DNA of 64,000 nt, from positions 682,001-746,000 of the forward strand of contig JASISA010000009.1 of assembly GCA_031771865.1 (NCBI GenBank). The letters run 5' to 3'. Position 1 is the stretch's first letter. Each line of letters opens with the position of its first letter. Source of the DNA: Nothophaeocryptopus gaeumannii. Its lineage: Eukaryota > Ascomycota > Dothideomycetes > Mycosphaerellales > Mycosphaerellaceae. Made by a program: the position numbers and the translations under genes. The notes below the pieces were generated by a model that was not told the DNA's origin, did no database searches, and worked only from the letters and a program-made list of their open reading frames with translations. Positions 1 to 11,656 of this stretch are shown piece by piece.

Positions 1-232
1 CGTACAATGAATCTCGTGAGGAGGCTGAAGGGTGGATAATCCATCCACAACGGCTCTCAGAAGCGCCGACTTGCGTTCTGTAAGCTTCTCGAGCCAAGCC
101 TACCGCAACCGAGCAAGGATATTGAGCGCCGGTCACGTGCCTTGAGGCGTTCTCGGTACCGAAGCAATCTTGCGCGACGTCTCTGCCTCACAGCGAAGAT
201 GTTGTCGACATCGGTCCCGTATGATGGCTTCA

Positions 233-2353
233 CTACTGGCAAAGTTCGGTTGCTAGACGATCAAATTCCACCCAGTCGATGGCATCCAAGTCAAATCCGA
301 ACACTGGATCATTTTGATGATGTTCTTCGTAATAGGAACGGGCAAAACTCGTTGGACCAGGTGTGGGCTCCTGCTGCTGAGGAGCGTCCATCCCGGGAAG
401 CAGAGCGGAGTGCGGCCGGGAGCCGTAGCCTCTAGCAAATCCATTCTCTGGTTTCGGCGCAGGCGAGGGAGTGACACCACTGTCTACAGTACGCGGTGGT
501 TTATGATCGTCACTGCTGGCAGGGGTGGAATGCTCAGACTGGCTCTGGTGCCGCTTGGCTGCATTCAGGAGCGCATGTATCCCGTCCGACAACAAGCTCT
601 TCCTTGGGCCAAGCTCCAAACTGGGTATGATGATGTCGAACACTTTTTTGATCAGAGTCCAAGCTCTGGATGCCCCATGCCCAGATCGGCGCAATCGCGT
701 TTGACGCAGCAGGGTCACTAAAGCATACCATTGGAAGTGTGCTTGCCAATGCCACTTCCATTGCTGCACAGATGGCTCACACCAGAGATCAAGCTGGATC
801 TGCAACAGGTCCATGCTCAATATAAAAGCGTTCTCCGAGAAGCCCTCAGGAGCTTCCCATTCCCTTTCAACATCGACTATCGGTATTCGAGCGATCAGCC
901 TCAGCTTTGTTGCAAACGTCCTCGCAGTATTGATACTGAGCCACTGCAACGGCACAGTCGGATCGCATGGCTCCAGTATCTCTTCATTATATCGTTGCTC
1001 GATGCGCTGCATAATTTCTAGCTTCTCCAACGTTGGCATACTCGCGTCATGCAAACGATGCCAGGTACCCGAAGGACCGGTGATACTCTGCAGGCTCCTT
1101 GCCACCGTGACGCAGAGCACTCGAGCTTGCAGATAGATGGCCTCTGATGGACCCGGTCGCGATTCTGGAAGCCGTGCCATGGTCGGGAACAAATCGCTAT
1201 CATTGAGGTTGGAGGGCGGGCCGGCATCGAAGTTGTTGCCCATCAAATCACCATCCTGACCAACCAGCTCCGCCATGCGGCCATCGAAATATACGAGGCC
1301 CCACCAAAGCCGACGGCGCATTTCTGTATCGAAAGGAGACAGACCAAACGATGACCCGTCACGCGCAATGCCAAGCGTGCCCGCTATCCTGATGGCGATT
1401 CCAAGTAACGACCAGACAACCTGGACATCACCAATGGTCCTTAGAGCTGTCAGATAGAACACTAGAGCTTGCAAGACAATGACGTCGGTAGTGGTGATGA
1501 AGTCGGCGCCCGAAAGAGCAACCTCGGTAGCATCTCGATACCTGCGGATGAGATGTGCCCTCGACTCCCCAAGAGATTCCTTGCATTGTTCTTCGTTCAG
1601 AGATACGACACTTATGAAGTAGATAGCAGAGGTCAGGGCTTTCTCGTTGCGAGGCAGTGTCGGACGTCCTATCTGTCCCAGTAAGATGCTCTGCACAGAG
1701 GGAGAATGGGCGATCTTCATGACTGGGTCGACGTTCGCTTGATATGTTTGCAACAGGAAGACGATATGGCTCGCTGGTGCTTGAGCAGCAGCTGATAGGC
1801 TCTGTGACTCAGATCTGCCACTGCCAAAGATGAAGCTTTTGCCAGCGGGAGCTTCATCGTCGTCCTTTGCCACGTCCTCATAGATGCCATGCCCAGTCCG
1901 AGACGCAGCTGAACTTGGCCTGCGATCATCTGGGCTGGCTGCCAGGCTTCCATTGCCAACATGACCTTCGGTCGAAATGGCGCTCCAGAGGTGGTTGTTC
2001 ACATATCGGTATCCGGTGCCTTCCGAGACCAGCCGAGCGGTCAATGCGCCGCCGTATGAACCCGTTGACTCTGGCGACGGGAACTCGTTTGTTGGCCCCC
2101 GAATGCCACCCGAAGTGCCAGCCGTGGCTCGGTCCGAGTAGAAGTTGCCTACGTTTCGTGATACGCCTCCGGGTTCCTGCGCCTGTTGTTGGGTATTTCT
2201 CCGTTTGCGCTTACCATGCTGTCGAGGGTCCGGAAAGACGCAGTCAAGGCCGGACTTGGTGCAAGCAGCGCAGGGATGAACGCGATCACATTTGACCTTC
2301 CTCCTCTGGCAGACCGCGCAAGAAGGCTTGGTATTGTCTCTCTTGGGTTCCAT
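233..2353 (-). CDS. Zn2Cys6 fungal-specific transcription factor
   Basis: Intronless frame of 706 residues. Residues about 12-40 hold a canonical binuclear zinc cluster with spacing CX2CX6CX6CX2CX6C, followed by a Lys/Arg-rich linker (HGKRKRRNTQQQ). The middle (about 200-470) looks like the fungal-specific transcription factor domain: a helical region with the RRRLWWGLVYFDGRMAEL signature typical of these regulators. Such proteins bind CGG-half-site promoter elements in the nucleus. The start is the first Met before the cluster, at the usual distance. The C-terminal 120 residues are low-complexity (Ser, Pro, Gln) and end in an acidic stretch (FDLDAIDWVEFD) that could be an activation segment. 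The target pathway cannot be told from the sequence; the next gene is 1.5 kb away, so no obvious cluster partner. Confidence 0.9.
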   Translation of the reverse strand: MEPKRDNTKPSCAVCQRRKVKCDRVHPCAACTKSGLDCVFPDPRQHGKRKRRNTQQQAQEPGGVSRNVGNFYSDRATAGTSGGIRGPTNEFPSPESTGSYGGALTARLVSEGTGYRYVNNHLWSAISTEGHVGNGSLAASPDDRRPSSAASRTGHGIYEDVAKDDDEAPAGKSFIFGSGRSESQSLSAAAQAPASHIVFLLQTYQANVDPVMKIAHSPSVQSILLGQIGRPTLPRNEKALTSAIYFISVVSLNEEQCKESLGESRAHLIRRYRDATEVALSGADFITTTDVIVLQALVFYLTALRTIGDVQVVWSLLGIAIRIAGTLGIARDGSSFGLSPFDTEMRRRLWWGLVYFDGRMAELVGQDGDLMGNNFDAGPPSNLNDSDLFPTMARLPESRPGPSEAIYLQARVLCVTVARSLQSITGPSGTWHRLHDASMPTLEKLEIMQRIEQRYNEEILEPCDPTVPLQWLSINTARTFATKLRLIARIPIVDVEREWEAPEGFSENAFILSMDLLQIQLDLWCEPSVQQWKWHWQAHFQWYALVTLLRQTRLRRSGHGASRAWTLIKKVFDIIIPSLELGPRKSLLSDGIHALLNAAKRHQSQSEHSTPASSDDHKPPRTVDSGVTPSPAPKPENGFARGYGSRPHSALLPGMDAPQQQEPTPGPTSFARSYYEEHHQNDPVFGFDLDAIDWVEFDRLATELCQ

Positions 2354-3777
2354 AGCGCTGAAGCTTGGCCGTCTTCGCGATCAGGTCATCATGGCGGGGA
2401 TGTCCCACCTCTCATTCCTGATGACACAGCGTTGGGAACGAGCACTGCCGTCCTCACGAGCGCGTCGCCGTCCTCCAACAGCGTTCCTGAATGCGCTATA
2501 TAGCTCGGGACCGAAGCTGTGATGTTAGTTTGGTTAGGTGTTGATGCGAAGTGCTTTTTGCTGGTACCAGGCCAGGAGACGAATCAGCAGGATGACAGCG
2601 CGCCAAGACCGCCCGGATCCTGCAGCTTCCACCCTGCGAGCCTCGCCTCGCTGGACTGAAAGCTTTCGCCCGTCAACAGAGCAGCGGAGGAGCATGCAAC
2701 AGTCGCAGGTCACAGAACTTCTTCAACTGCTGCATCAAACCGTCTCGCACCTACCGCTGGTCCAGCTCCGGGAGTTTGGCACAGCAACACCATAAGGCTA
2801 GCCGAGGCTGTCGCTGTTTCTAGCAGCCTTGACCAATGACTGCTGTTGAAGCATTCTCAGCCGACGCTCATCTGCCAGGTTAGTTCTATGTATGGCTGAC
2901 TTCTCCGATATCTGCGCGACTTGAGGAAGCGCAACAGGGTCATATCAGCGCTTCTCCAGATGCATCCTGGCTGCAGGCAAGCAGAAGGGACGTGTCGCGT
3001 TCCTGATCAAGCTCCGGGTGGCTCAGTGGCTGCTGGTTCTATTGACGCCGTCGGAGCTTCGTCTAAAACCTTTGGGTAGGCAACGTCCAGCACAGAACAG
3101 CGCAGCTGCGGCATATGAATCTTGAAATAGCTCATGAGGAGAGAACACGAGAAAGGAGAACAATGAGGCCCAGAGGGAAGTATATTCGGCGGCCGCTAAG
3201 GTTCCGACGAAACGAACCGCGTCCGACGGAGACCCGTGCGTTGGACAATTTAGCCTGGTCAAGACCTGCTAATCATCGAAGCATCCCTCACACAACACCA
3301 AAAGAAAGCCAGTTCAGTTCACCGAGTATGTTGGAGACGATCAGGTTGATGAATCATTGAGTACCCCTCGCGAACTGCAATCACCGGAGGACGCGGTACA
3401 GGCATGCTCGGTCCTCACGCATTCCTACGGTCCCGAGATTGAGCTTGATTAGCCTCCTGCCCTGGCTTTATCCCAACGTCATGTCACACCCAAAGGACCA
3501 AGGGATTCTTCCTGTCGTGAAGATGGCTATGCTCTTGTGCGATCATGAATTCGATCCTTAGCGTTGGAGCTGAAGCCCATGTTCGAGGTCATTGGATGCT
3601 CCCATATCTGCCTGAACCAACACGTCGTACGCTCCTTTCGTGAAGGATATCAGCGACAACAGCCTCAAAGAGGCCAGTCGTACCAACAATGAATATTCTC
3701 CAGAGCTGAAATGCTGCGCCAAATCACCAGCTGAGCGATAATGAGAGGGAGAGGCTTCCTGATGGCAACAGCGATGG
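2354..3777. other. Intergenic, no gene recognised
   Basis: About 1.4 kb between the minus-strand regulator and the small secreted-protein gene. Open frames here are short, on both strands, and none resembles a protein family or carries a believable intron structure. It should contain the regulator's promoter at its left end. Confidence 0.5.
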
Positions 3778-3784
3778 TATAAAG
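3778..3784 (+). promoter_or_regulatory. TATA box of small secreted-protein gene
   Basis: TATAAAG, 103 bases upstream of the proposed ATG at 3887. The stretch between is rich in short pyrimidine/CA runs, as in many fungal 5' leaders. A clear TATA box is more usual for strongly regulated than for housekeeping genes. Confidence 0.45.
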
Positions 3785-3886
3785 GCGACAGCATCATTAA
3801 CAGGACAAGTAAACCTGCATACTTCAGCTTCCTCTCCAATCACCGTCAGAACTTCTACGCCCACCAGAAAACTAGCACCTTCGGAA

Positions 3887-4371
3887 ATGCGATCCACGAC
3901 GATCATCACCAGCGTCGCCCTCATGGCCTCCTCGGCCTTGGCCCTTCCAGCGAGCGAGGGTCAATCTCTCAATCCACGGGCCAATTCCAAGCTCAACCAG
4001 TACCCAAATGCAGACTGGTAAGATCCTGGCTCCTCACTATCCAGCATCCACATCGCTGTTTCTGCAGTTCATCCCTCTCGCACTTCATAGCCCTCTCCTA
4101 TCGTCATTTGACAATGTACCGCAGCAAAGACAACTCCGGCGGCAACACACCCACCTACCACGCCTCCCCTCCAGCCCGCCAATGCTACAACATCGACCCA
4201 ACGACCGTCTCCTTCTATTGGGGCCAGGGCCCGCTGACACAGGTCTGGGCGTATTCGAAGGCCGGATGTACGGGGTTGAGCACCAACCTTGTCGGCGGCA
4301 ACAATTGTGTTGCTGTCAATATTAATGTCAGCGACGAGTTTGAGAACGTGCTGAGTATTATGATGGATTAG
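3887..4371 (+). CDS. Small secreted four-cysteine protein (two exons)
   Basis: Exon 1 is 3887-4017 (donor GTAAGA) and exon 2 is best taken as 4125-4371 (acceptor GCAG, with a TTGAC branch-like site 12 bases before). Together they give 125 residues. The N-terminus MRSTTIITSVALMASSALALP is a textbook signal peptide, with cleavage probably after ALA. The mature part has four Cys (about residues 44, 64, 92 and 105), enough for two disulfides, and is Gly/Asn/Tyr-rich. I do not recognise a named family. Size, secretion and Cys content fit the small-secreted-protein or effector-candidate class, but that is only a class. An alternative acceptor at 4068 also keeps the frame and would add 19 residues. 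It would begin with an extra Ser/Leu/His-rich piece, so I prefer the later one. Confidence 0.7.
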
Positions 4372-4764
4372 ATGGGACAAGGAAGTGGGAAGGTAGAAGG
4401 ATTGGTAGAAAATAAATGGGAGAGCAAGGAAGAGCAGAAGCGGTCGAGTCACTCGTTATGCTTACCGAACGCGGCGAATGCAATTGGTAGTAGACAGAAG
4501 TTTTGCTCGGGTTCGAAGGAGACGGCATCAAGCCGTCTACAATACCTACTATTCTCATGGTATGATACATCCAGAATGGTCATGCTCTCGTGTCTCTTTG
4601 TCAATCCCCAAAAGCGCCTTCATGGTACTGTACACGAAATCGACAGTAGAGTCCCAACAACGCCTTTCCCCAACAGAGTTCTGGCAGCCAAGGTAACGCG
4701 AGCAGGACAATACAAGTGGTCGCCACGATCGTAACATCGAATTCAATCACGACGACATCGCCGC

Positions 4765-6951
4765 TTATTCATGATGCGCAGTCCTCCCCATCCTCTCAAT
4801 CCGACTCATCATCCCGCCCTTCCCAGCAGCACCACCACCACCCGCCCTTGGCAGCCCCCCAATCTTACTCCCACCACCGGGAGCAGGCAACCCACTGTGC
4901 GCCGGCGGCTTCAACCCACTCCCACTCATCGCGCTCGCCGGCCTGCTGATACTCTTCCTGAAATCCTCCACAACAGACATAGCCCCTTGTGCAGGCCCTT
5001 GCTCACTCTGCAGCGCCAACATCTCGTCAACGGCTGCAACCAGTTCCCCCTTTTCAATCCTCTCTTGTGCGAGATCACGTTCAAGTTGTGCTTGATGTTC
5101 GCGAGAGGCGGACATTTCCGATTCCAGACGGGCGAGATGCGCGCGCTGTTCTTCGATTTGTGCCTTCAATTCGCCTTCCTGCTCGCCTGAGAAGGTGGTA
5201 TCTGCGACCGGACCGGAGAATGTAGCGTCTTTAGCGGCCATGAGATCTTCATTCTGTTTCTCGAGTTCGGAGAGACGGGTTTGGAGGGCTGCGCATTTCT
5301 TCTCGCTGCGGGCTTCATAGCTCTTTTTCAACGTGGCAACTTTTCGTTCGTGTTTCTCTTTGTAGACGGAATGGAGCTCGCGGCTCACTGCTTCGATCTT
5401 GGAGTCGATTTGTGCGGCGACGAGGCGTTGGACTTGGTCTTCGATTGCGGCTGCGTCGCCGTCGCCGGAGCTGGCTCGAGCTGCTAGGGCGTCTGCGAAA
5501 CGCTCTTCGGCTTTGGCTGCTCTGGTTTCGGCGTCGTCTGCTCGGTGATCGCTTTCTTCGACTTTGCGCATCAGGTCTTCTTTCTCTGCCTCGCCCTTCA
5601 TAACCTCGTCTTTCACTTTGACAAGCACTTGCTCGACCTCTTGCCCTCGCTTCTCCCAGCCGGCCTTCTCCTGCTCCGCCCACTCGCGCTTGTTTTTCTC
5701 TTCTCGCAACTGTTCCTGCGCATCTCCAGCACGTCGCTCTGCATCGTTGACTGCGCGCTTCAAGCTCTCCACTTCAGCCTCGCGTCCACTGAGAGTTGCC
5801 TTGAGGGAGGAGATCTGTGATAGATATGAAGACTTCAATGACTCAAGCTCGCGGACTGTGATCGTTGGTACTGATCGCGGAGTAGGCGCAGGCGGAAGCT
5901 CAAAGTCCAGAAGGTTCAGAATGTTGTTCTGCTTGGCTGGTGTGGCATAGCTTTGGCGGTGTGTTTTGTTGGGAGAGCGCTGATCATTCATGTACTTGAG
6001 CAGATCCGGCTGCGTGCTAGACTTGCTGGGCGATGTGTGTCGGCTGTAGGAGCCGTAGCCCTCCATCTGCTGTGTGAAATCGATCAAAAAGGTAGTGCCG
6101 TCGTGACTCGCAGTGTGGCCGTGTCCTAGGGTCTTCAGCCGGTGGGGCGTGGGAGAGGGAGATCGCGAGGGAGATGGCCGCTTACGGGTGGTTCGCGGCG
6201 TGGCTTCAGTATCTTTGCGGCCTGGGGTGCGCGCCGTCTCACCGCGCTTGGTCGGGCTCTGACCAATCTTGGCCCAGGTGGTCAATTCTGGCATTTCGCT
6301 GAACATGCTGAACCCGGTGTCGTCGAGGACAGAGCTTTCCTCCACATGCGACTCCGTCCTCCGAAGTTCGAAGCTCTCATGAGAAGTGCGAGAAGTCTTG
6401 GTTGCCCTGCGCGCCAATTCTTCCTCAAACGAGTTGGTTCGAGTGGAAGCTGCACGTGGTGTTTGGGCGTTTGCAGCGCTGCGGGACTGCTTCAGCGGGC
6501 TTCTCTTCTGTGGCGCTTGACCTTTACGCGTCGATGGCGGCGGCATCAGATCTGAGTCTGCACTGCCTCTTCTCATCCCTGACTCGGGCGCCATGTCTGG
6601 TTGGGAGACGTTGCGCTCTGGTGTAGAAGGCTTCTGCGGAGAGAATGCTGTCTTCTGTGTTGTTGTTGTTGTTGTGATATCGTCTGTCTGGAGCAAATTC
6701 TCCTTATCTTCTACCATCGCCTCGAACTCTGTATGCTGCAGCTTTTCGGGACTACCCGCAGGCGTTGCGAAGATGTCCATTGTTTGCTGCTCCTCCTGCG
6801 CAACTTCAACCGGCGCGTCCCATGTTTTGCTCATCAACCTGCTATTAGCTTCGGTGACGAAGGGTGAGCTCGGCGGGCCGTCGATGTCGAAGTTGATTAT
6901 GCTCTCTTCCGGGAGAGGCACAAGTTGGGCCGATGGAGAGTCCATGATCAA
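4765..6951 (-). CDS. TACC/Slk19-like coiled-coil spindle or kinetochore protein
   Basis: Single frame of 728 residues. The N-terminal half is disordered and full of SP/TP sites, as in mitotic kinase substrates (for example repeated S/T-P-x-R/K). From about residue 375 to 660 it is a long coiled coil with heptads. Around residue 530 is the stretch LHSVYKEKHERKVATLKKSY, which I associate with the fungal TACC/Slk19-type family (Alp7/TACC-like spindle-pole and kinetochore proteins). The tail is Gly/Lys-rich and basic. Members of that family work at microtubule ends and spindle poles in mitosis. The coiled coil is plain in the sequence; the family assignment is from memory of the conserved segment and is less certain. 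A Met three residues later could also be the start. Confidence 0.65.
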   Translation of the reverse strand: MIMDSPSAQLVPLPEESIINFDIDGPPSSPFVTEANSRLMSKTWDAPVEVAQEEQQTMDIFATPAGSPEKLQHTEFEAMVEDKENLLQTDDITTTTTTQKTAFSPQKPSTPERNVSQPDMAPESGMRRGSADSDLMPPPSTRKGQAPQKRSPLKQSRSAANAQTPRAASTRTNSFEEELARRATKTSRTSHESFELRRTESHVEESSVLDDTGFSMFSEMPELTTWAKIGQSPTKRGETARTPGRKDTEATPRTTRKRPSPSRSPSPTPHRLKTLGHGHTASHDGTTFLIDFTQQMEGYGSYSRHTSPSKSSTQPDLLKYMNDQRSPNKTHRQSYATPAKQNNILNLLDFELPPAPTPRSVPTITVRELESLKSSYLSQISSLKATLSGREAEVESLKRAVNDAERRAGDAQEQLREEKNKREWAEQEKAGWEKRGQEVEQVLVKVKDEVMKGEAEKEDLMRKVEESDHRADDAETRAAKAEERFADALAARASSGDGDAAAIEDQVQRLVAAQIDSKIEAVSRELHSVYKEKHERKVATLKKSYEARSEKKCAALQTRLSELEKQNEDLMAAKDATFSGPVADTTFSGEQEGELKAQIEEQRAHLARLESEMSASREHQAQLERDLAQERIEKGELVAAVDEMLALQSEQGPAQGAMSVVEDFRKSISRPASAMSGSGLKPPAHSGLPAPGGGSKIGGLPRAGGGGAAGKGGMMSRIERMGRTAHHE

Positions 6952-7948
6952 TCTCAGTTATTGTGCCGGAATGCGAATGTCTTGCATGTGAGAATGCTAT
7001 GCACAAAGCTGTGTGGTCTGCGCTTCGTCAATTGCCGACAACATCCGGGACAAGCCGGTCGTCAAGGACAACGACGCTGCCAAGTCTTTTGGATCCGTTC
7101 CTTGCCGAGTCATTTAACAACGTCTTGTCTCACTTTCACACCCATCCCTGCCTCGATCACAGCCAATTCCTCCTCTCCCTTCGGCCTATTGATGCATCCT
7201 CGAATGCACCATCCTGCAATACTTTCTCCTCTGGACATGTACAGCGCATGTGCCAAGCTGATGTCTCCTTCAGTCCAATATGGCTGACCTTCTCCCCTCT
7301 CCACACGTCCACACACACGAGAAGCACCCCCAGTCTTCTCCTCACAATGTGAATTGGAACGGGGTGCATTGCAGATGCACTCCCTGCAGGTGCAACATGA
7401 ATCAACACATTCCTTCAAGGGCCACTTTGACCGAGCTGTACGAGTCGTGAGCTGGAGCCTGCAGGTCGGAGATGTTCTACAACAGCCATTTTGCTACCCG
7501 CGGGCTACAGAACGGCCCTGCATAGCAGCAGAGGCTCCCAGCCCCTCAGGATCGCTCAGGGTGATCCGAGCCACGACACTCCGGGACGCAGATGCACAGT
7601 CATGCGGTATCGGGAAGCAGAGCGCGTTCTTTGCCTGTTGGAGGCCGACATCCGGTGAGGATCCAACGGAGCAGCATAACATCGTGTGAGGAGAGAATAA
7701 CGTGGTTCGTCTGCGTACACTGTGCAAGTGCAAACCCCGAACCGACTCAGACATCTTTCCGCGGCTGTTAGTTCTGGTTGCTCTGCCTTGCTGCAGAACG
7801 ATCTATCATCTGTTGAAGATTAGGGCTACCCTGTGCTTCTCAAACCTTCTGTATCTGACCTGTCCTCGTTCTTGCTACCGACAGACTCTTCCTAGCAGAG
7901 TCTTTCTCTCTTACCGACATTGTTCCATCAGAAGCTGCGTGCATAAGA
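6952..7948. other. Intergenic, divergent promoter region
   Basis: About 1 kb between the divergently transcribed spindle-protein gene and the flavin monooxygenase. Pyrimidine-rich leaders occur on both sides. I see no gene, repeat or convincing tRNA. Confidence 0.5.
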
Positions 7949-9998
7949 ATGGCGGACTCTCCAGTTCGTGAGACTGTCCCTCTCCCTACAGTCGGCAAAC
8001 GAAAGAGTCGTGGGGAGGAGGATGTTCGTCGTCGGCTTGGCGCACCCATCCATTCAGAACGACATGTAAAAGTTATTTGCGTTGGGGCTGGAGCGAGTGG
8101 TCTCTTGTTCGCGTACAAGATCCAACGGCATTTTCAAAAAGTTGAGTTGATTGTCTATGAGAAGAACGAGCAAGTCTCTGGAACGTGGGAAGTGATGGAA
8201 AGACCGAAGTCATTTGCGTCATGCAAGATGTCTGCTGATGAATGTTTAGGTGGGAGAACAAGTATCCTGGTACGATCACCAAAATCTCAAGTGCTGAACA
8301 CACAAAATAGTAGCTGACCTCTGAATCACTGCGATTAGGATGCGCATGTGATGTAAGGCAACAGAGCCGCCAGGGTAGAAATGGGCATTGACACTGCAAA
8401 TAGGTCCCTTCGCACAACTACACATGGAGCTTTGAGCCGAAACTGGATTGGACCGCCGTCTATGCAGGATCAGGAGAGATCTACAAGTACTTCAACGACT
8501 TCGCTGCCAGACATCGATTACATCAATATGTACGAACTCAGCATCAAGTCACGGGAGCCTTCTGGAATGAGGAGCGCTCTACTTGGGACATCACAGTGAC
8601 AGATTTGGCATCGAACTCTGAGATCCACGATCAGTGCGACATACTCATCAATGCATCTGGCATCTTGAACAATTGGCGTTGGCCCGCCATACCTGGGCTT
8701 TTCGATTACAGTGGAACGCTCCTTCACACAGCCAACTGGGACAAAAATGTCGATCTCAGGGGCAAGCACGTTGGTCTCATCGGCAACGGCTCCTCTGGGA
8801 TACAAGTGCTACCTACGATACAACCACATGTCAAGCATGTCACAACCTTCATTCGCGAACCTACTTGGATCTCTCCCGTGCAAGGCTTGGAACAGCACGT
8901 CTTTACTCCTGATGAGCGGAAAGACTTTGAGACGAAGCCAGGAGCTCTCACAGAGTATCGAAAGAAAATCGAGACGGGCCTCAACGGACAATTTGCGCTA
9001 TTCTTGAAGAACTCGAATGTCAACAACGAAACGCACGACTACATGACACAGCAAATGAAAGAGAAGCTGCAAGATGCCGATGAATCGCTCGTGTCGAAAT
9101 TGATACCAGAATGGAGCGTCGGCTGTCGTCGACTAACGCCCGGCGTAGGCTACCTCGAGTCCCTCACAAAGCCCAACGTCACAACAGTCTACAGCGACAT
9201 CGAACGCATCACCGAACGAGGCTGCATCTGTGACGACGGCAAAGAGTACCCCATCGACGTCCTCATCTGTGCAACAGGCAAGGCCCCCCGCTCCTCCACT
9301 CCCATCCCACCAACTAACCTCCCTCCCTCCTAGGTTTCGACACAACCTTCAAACCCCGCTTCTCCCTAATTTCCCCCTCGGGAACCAACCTCCAAACCAT
9401 CTGGTCCTCCTCCCCCGAATCATACCTCGGAATCGCCGCCCCAAATTTCCCCAATTACCTCATCTTCCTCGGCCCCAATTGTCCCATCGGCAACGGACCC
9501 GTGCTCTCCGCGATTGAGAGTCAAGCAGATTATATTTGTCGATTGATTGATCGTTATCAAACTCACAACATCAAGACTTTCTCGCCCAAACAAGCCGCTG
9601 TGGACGACTTCATCTCTTTCAAAAATGAATATATGAAAAGGACGGTTTGGGCGGATCCGTGTAGGAGTTGGTATAAATCCAACCAGGCGGATGCCCCCAT
9701 CACCGCTCTCTGGCCCGGATCTACACTCCACTATATCGAAGCGCTTGGGGAGGGCCCGAGGATGGAGGATTGGGAGGTGGAGTATGAAGGGAATCGGTTT
9801 TCGTGGCTCGGGAACGGCTTCTCTCAGACTGAAGTTGACGAGAGCGCTGACTGGGCGTACTATATCCGTGAACAGGATGATGGTGAATGGCTTAGTCTAA
9901 GGAAGAGAAGGGAGGTCAGAACGGGGCATGGGACTGTTGAGAGGGGAGAGAGTGTGAGTTTCACGGGGAAGGAGAGAGTAAGATCTGCTTTGATCTGA
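7949..9998 (+). CDS. Flavin-containing Baeyer-Villiger-type monooxygenase, intact, five exons
   Basis: Exons: 7949-8184, 8250-8269, 8339-8352, 8404-9277, 9334-9998; phases fit and the product is 602 residues, usual for this class. It would oxidise a ketone, amine or sulfide using FAD and NADPH. Visible motifs: the FAD Rossmann loop GAGASG near residue 49; GTW followed by ENKYPG and CDVPSHNYTWSFEP, the class-B monooxygenase start; a Baeyer-Villiger-like signature in YSGTLLHTANWD; the NADPH loop GNGSSG; and a C-terminal GPNCPIGNGP. Exons 2 and 3 are only 20 and 14 bases, and the last intron (9278-9333) has a GC donor (GCAAGG) with a CTAAC branch site. A second, dead member of this family lies at 18.1-19.2 kb, suggesting that both belonged to one metabolic locus. 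Confidence 0.88.
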
Positions 9999-10640
9999 TC
10001 GTGGATTGTCAATTGAATAGAGCATTGAGTTGAATAGAAAGAACCAAGACAGCACGAGCATAATGGAACATATACCATCACTCAATTGGCCATTGATCCG
10101 TTCTATGTCACCGCCCTAATAATCATTCAACCCCCCTTCTCTGCTACGCTCTAAGTCTCGAGACCAACATAACCGGCACCGCCTTTGCAACACGCCAAAC
10201 TCGTCCTGTTGATCGCGATATCGAGACGGCCGAATGTTGAGACGGTGCTGGAGATGGCGGATTGGACGGAGAGTTATCTCAGACCCGGTAGATATTTCAC
10301 TCGTGGCTTGTTGCTTGAGCAGACTTCTAGAGCTTACAGACCTACCATATCGTTCTACGAGCGGAAACCAGCAAGGCTTTCCTGAGATGACCCGAGAAGC
10401 TGCAGAGATCAGCGATGCAACTATGCGGCGCGGGGTTGTGCTTTGCAGTGATCTAGAATAAAGACGCTCGGAGTCAGTCCCAAGAAAGCGAAGCGTGCGG
10501 AGAGTTCCTTGTCGTGTTCATCCGGTCTGGCGGCGGCCATGTGTCCAGAGATGGTGAACAGAGTCATCAGCATGAGCTTGGCACTGCTATAGTAAGGGTC
10601 TGCCCCACGTGATTCACAGCCGCATCTAATGCACACTTTG
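9999..10640. other. Intergenic tail before the RIP-mutated block
   Basis: Unique-looking sequence of normal base composition with no convincing gene; it passes into the TpA-rich block around 10.62-10.65 kb. Confidence 0.4.
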
Positions 10641-11656
10641 TGCAATTTTGTATTATCTTTAATATTGATTATCTCAACACATAATGGACGCCCTTTCACA
10701 AGCGATAGCTAATTTGAAACTGTAAGAGAAGCCTAATATTTCTACTACTATAAGGTAATTTAAAGTAGAAAGATCTACGCTATCTAAGCGCTTTAATAGG
10801 CATACTAATTCTATATAGTATAAAGGTAAAGAGTATATTTATAAAAATCGGTTTAGTAGTTATTAAGAAAATGCTATATAAAGAGGTAGTATAGAAGTAA
10901 AGGATTCTATAAATTACGTACGGCTATGAACTACGTAGGGAAGACTTCTACCTTACTATATTTCTCGATTCGGTTAAGACTAGCCGCGGCCCGTAGAGCT
11001 ATAGGAGGCTACTAATCTGCAAAATGCCCTTTTGTATATAGAATAGGTATGTAATAGTATAATAGCCGGCTAATTAGGCCTTAATATTCCTAGATCTTTA
11101 TATATAAAGGCTATAAGTAAATACTTCGAGAAATCGTCGAAATAGTACGTTCTTCGGCGCGTACGACTACTAGTAAGGCGCCTACTAAACTTAGCGACGA
11201 AGTAGCTATATTAGCTTCTTAGTAGATAATAGCTAGCGCTCGTCTTACTAGCCTTAATAGAGCTATATCGCCGCTACTAATTAAGAAGCCGTCGAGGAAG
11301 AAGGTAGAGCTAAAGTATAAGGAGCTAGTAGTAGCTATAAGCGCTAATAAGACGCTAATCGAATCGCGAGGTCAAGGATCTACTATTACGGCTAGTTAGC
11401 TTAGTACTAAGATTATATAGTTCGAAGGGGTAGTAAGATAAGATATAATAATACCTAAATCCTCTACGACCTCTTCTTTCGATAGTACGGCTACTATCGT
11501 AGCTAGCGCGATTACAATAACTCCTAAGAGTTACTACCTACCTCTAGGGCTAGAGGAGGCGCTAATGCGTCGCGCGTTAACCTTCGAGGGGCTCTAGTAG
11601 ATATATAATAATTCGTAGAAGGTTAAGGCTTCTAGGATAGTTAGTAAGAAACGTAA

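Noticed and set aside
1..232. Possible small gene left of the first regulator
   Set aside because: A 61-codon Arg/Ser-rich minus frame only; looks like chance. The region is probably the 3' untranslated part of the regulator gene.
10185..10461. Short plus-strand frames just before the RIP block
   Set aside because: Looked for another monooxygenase piece but found no conserved segment.
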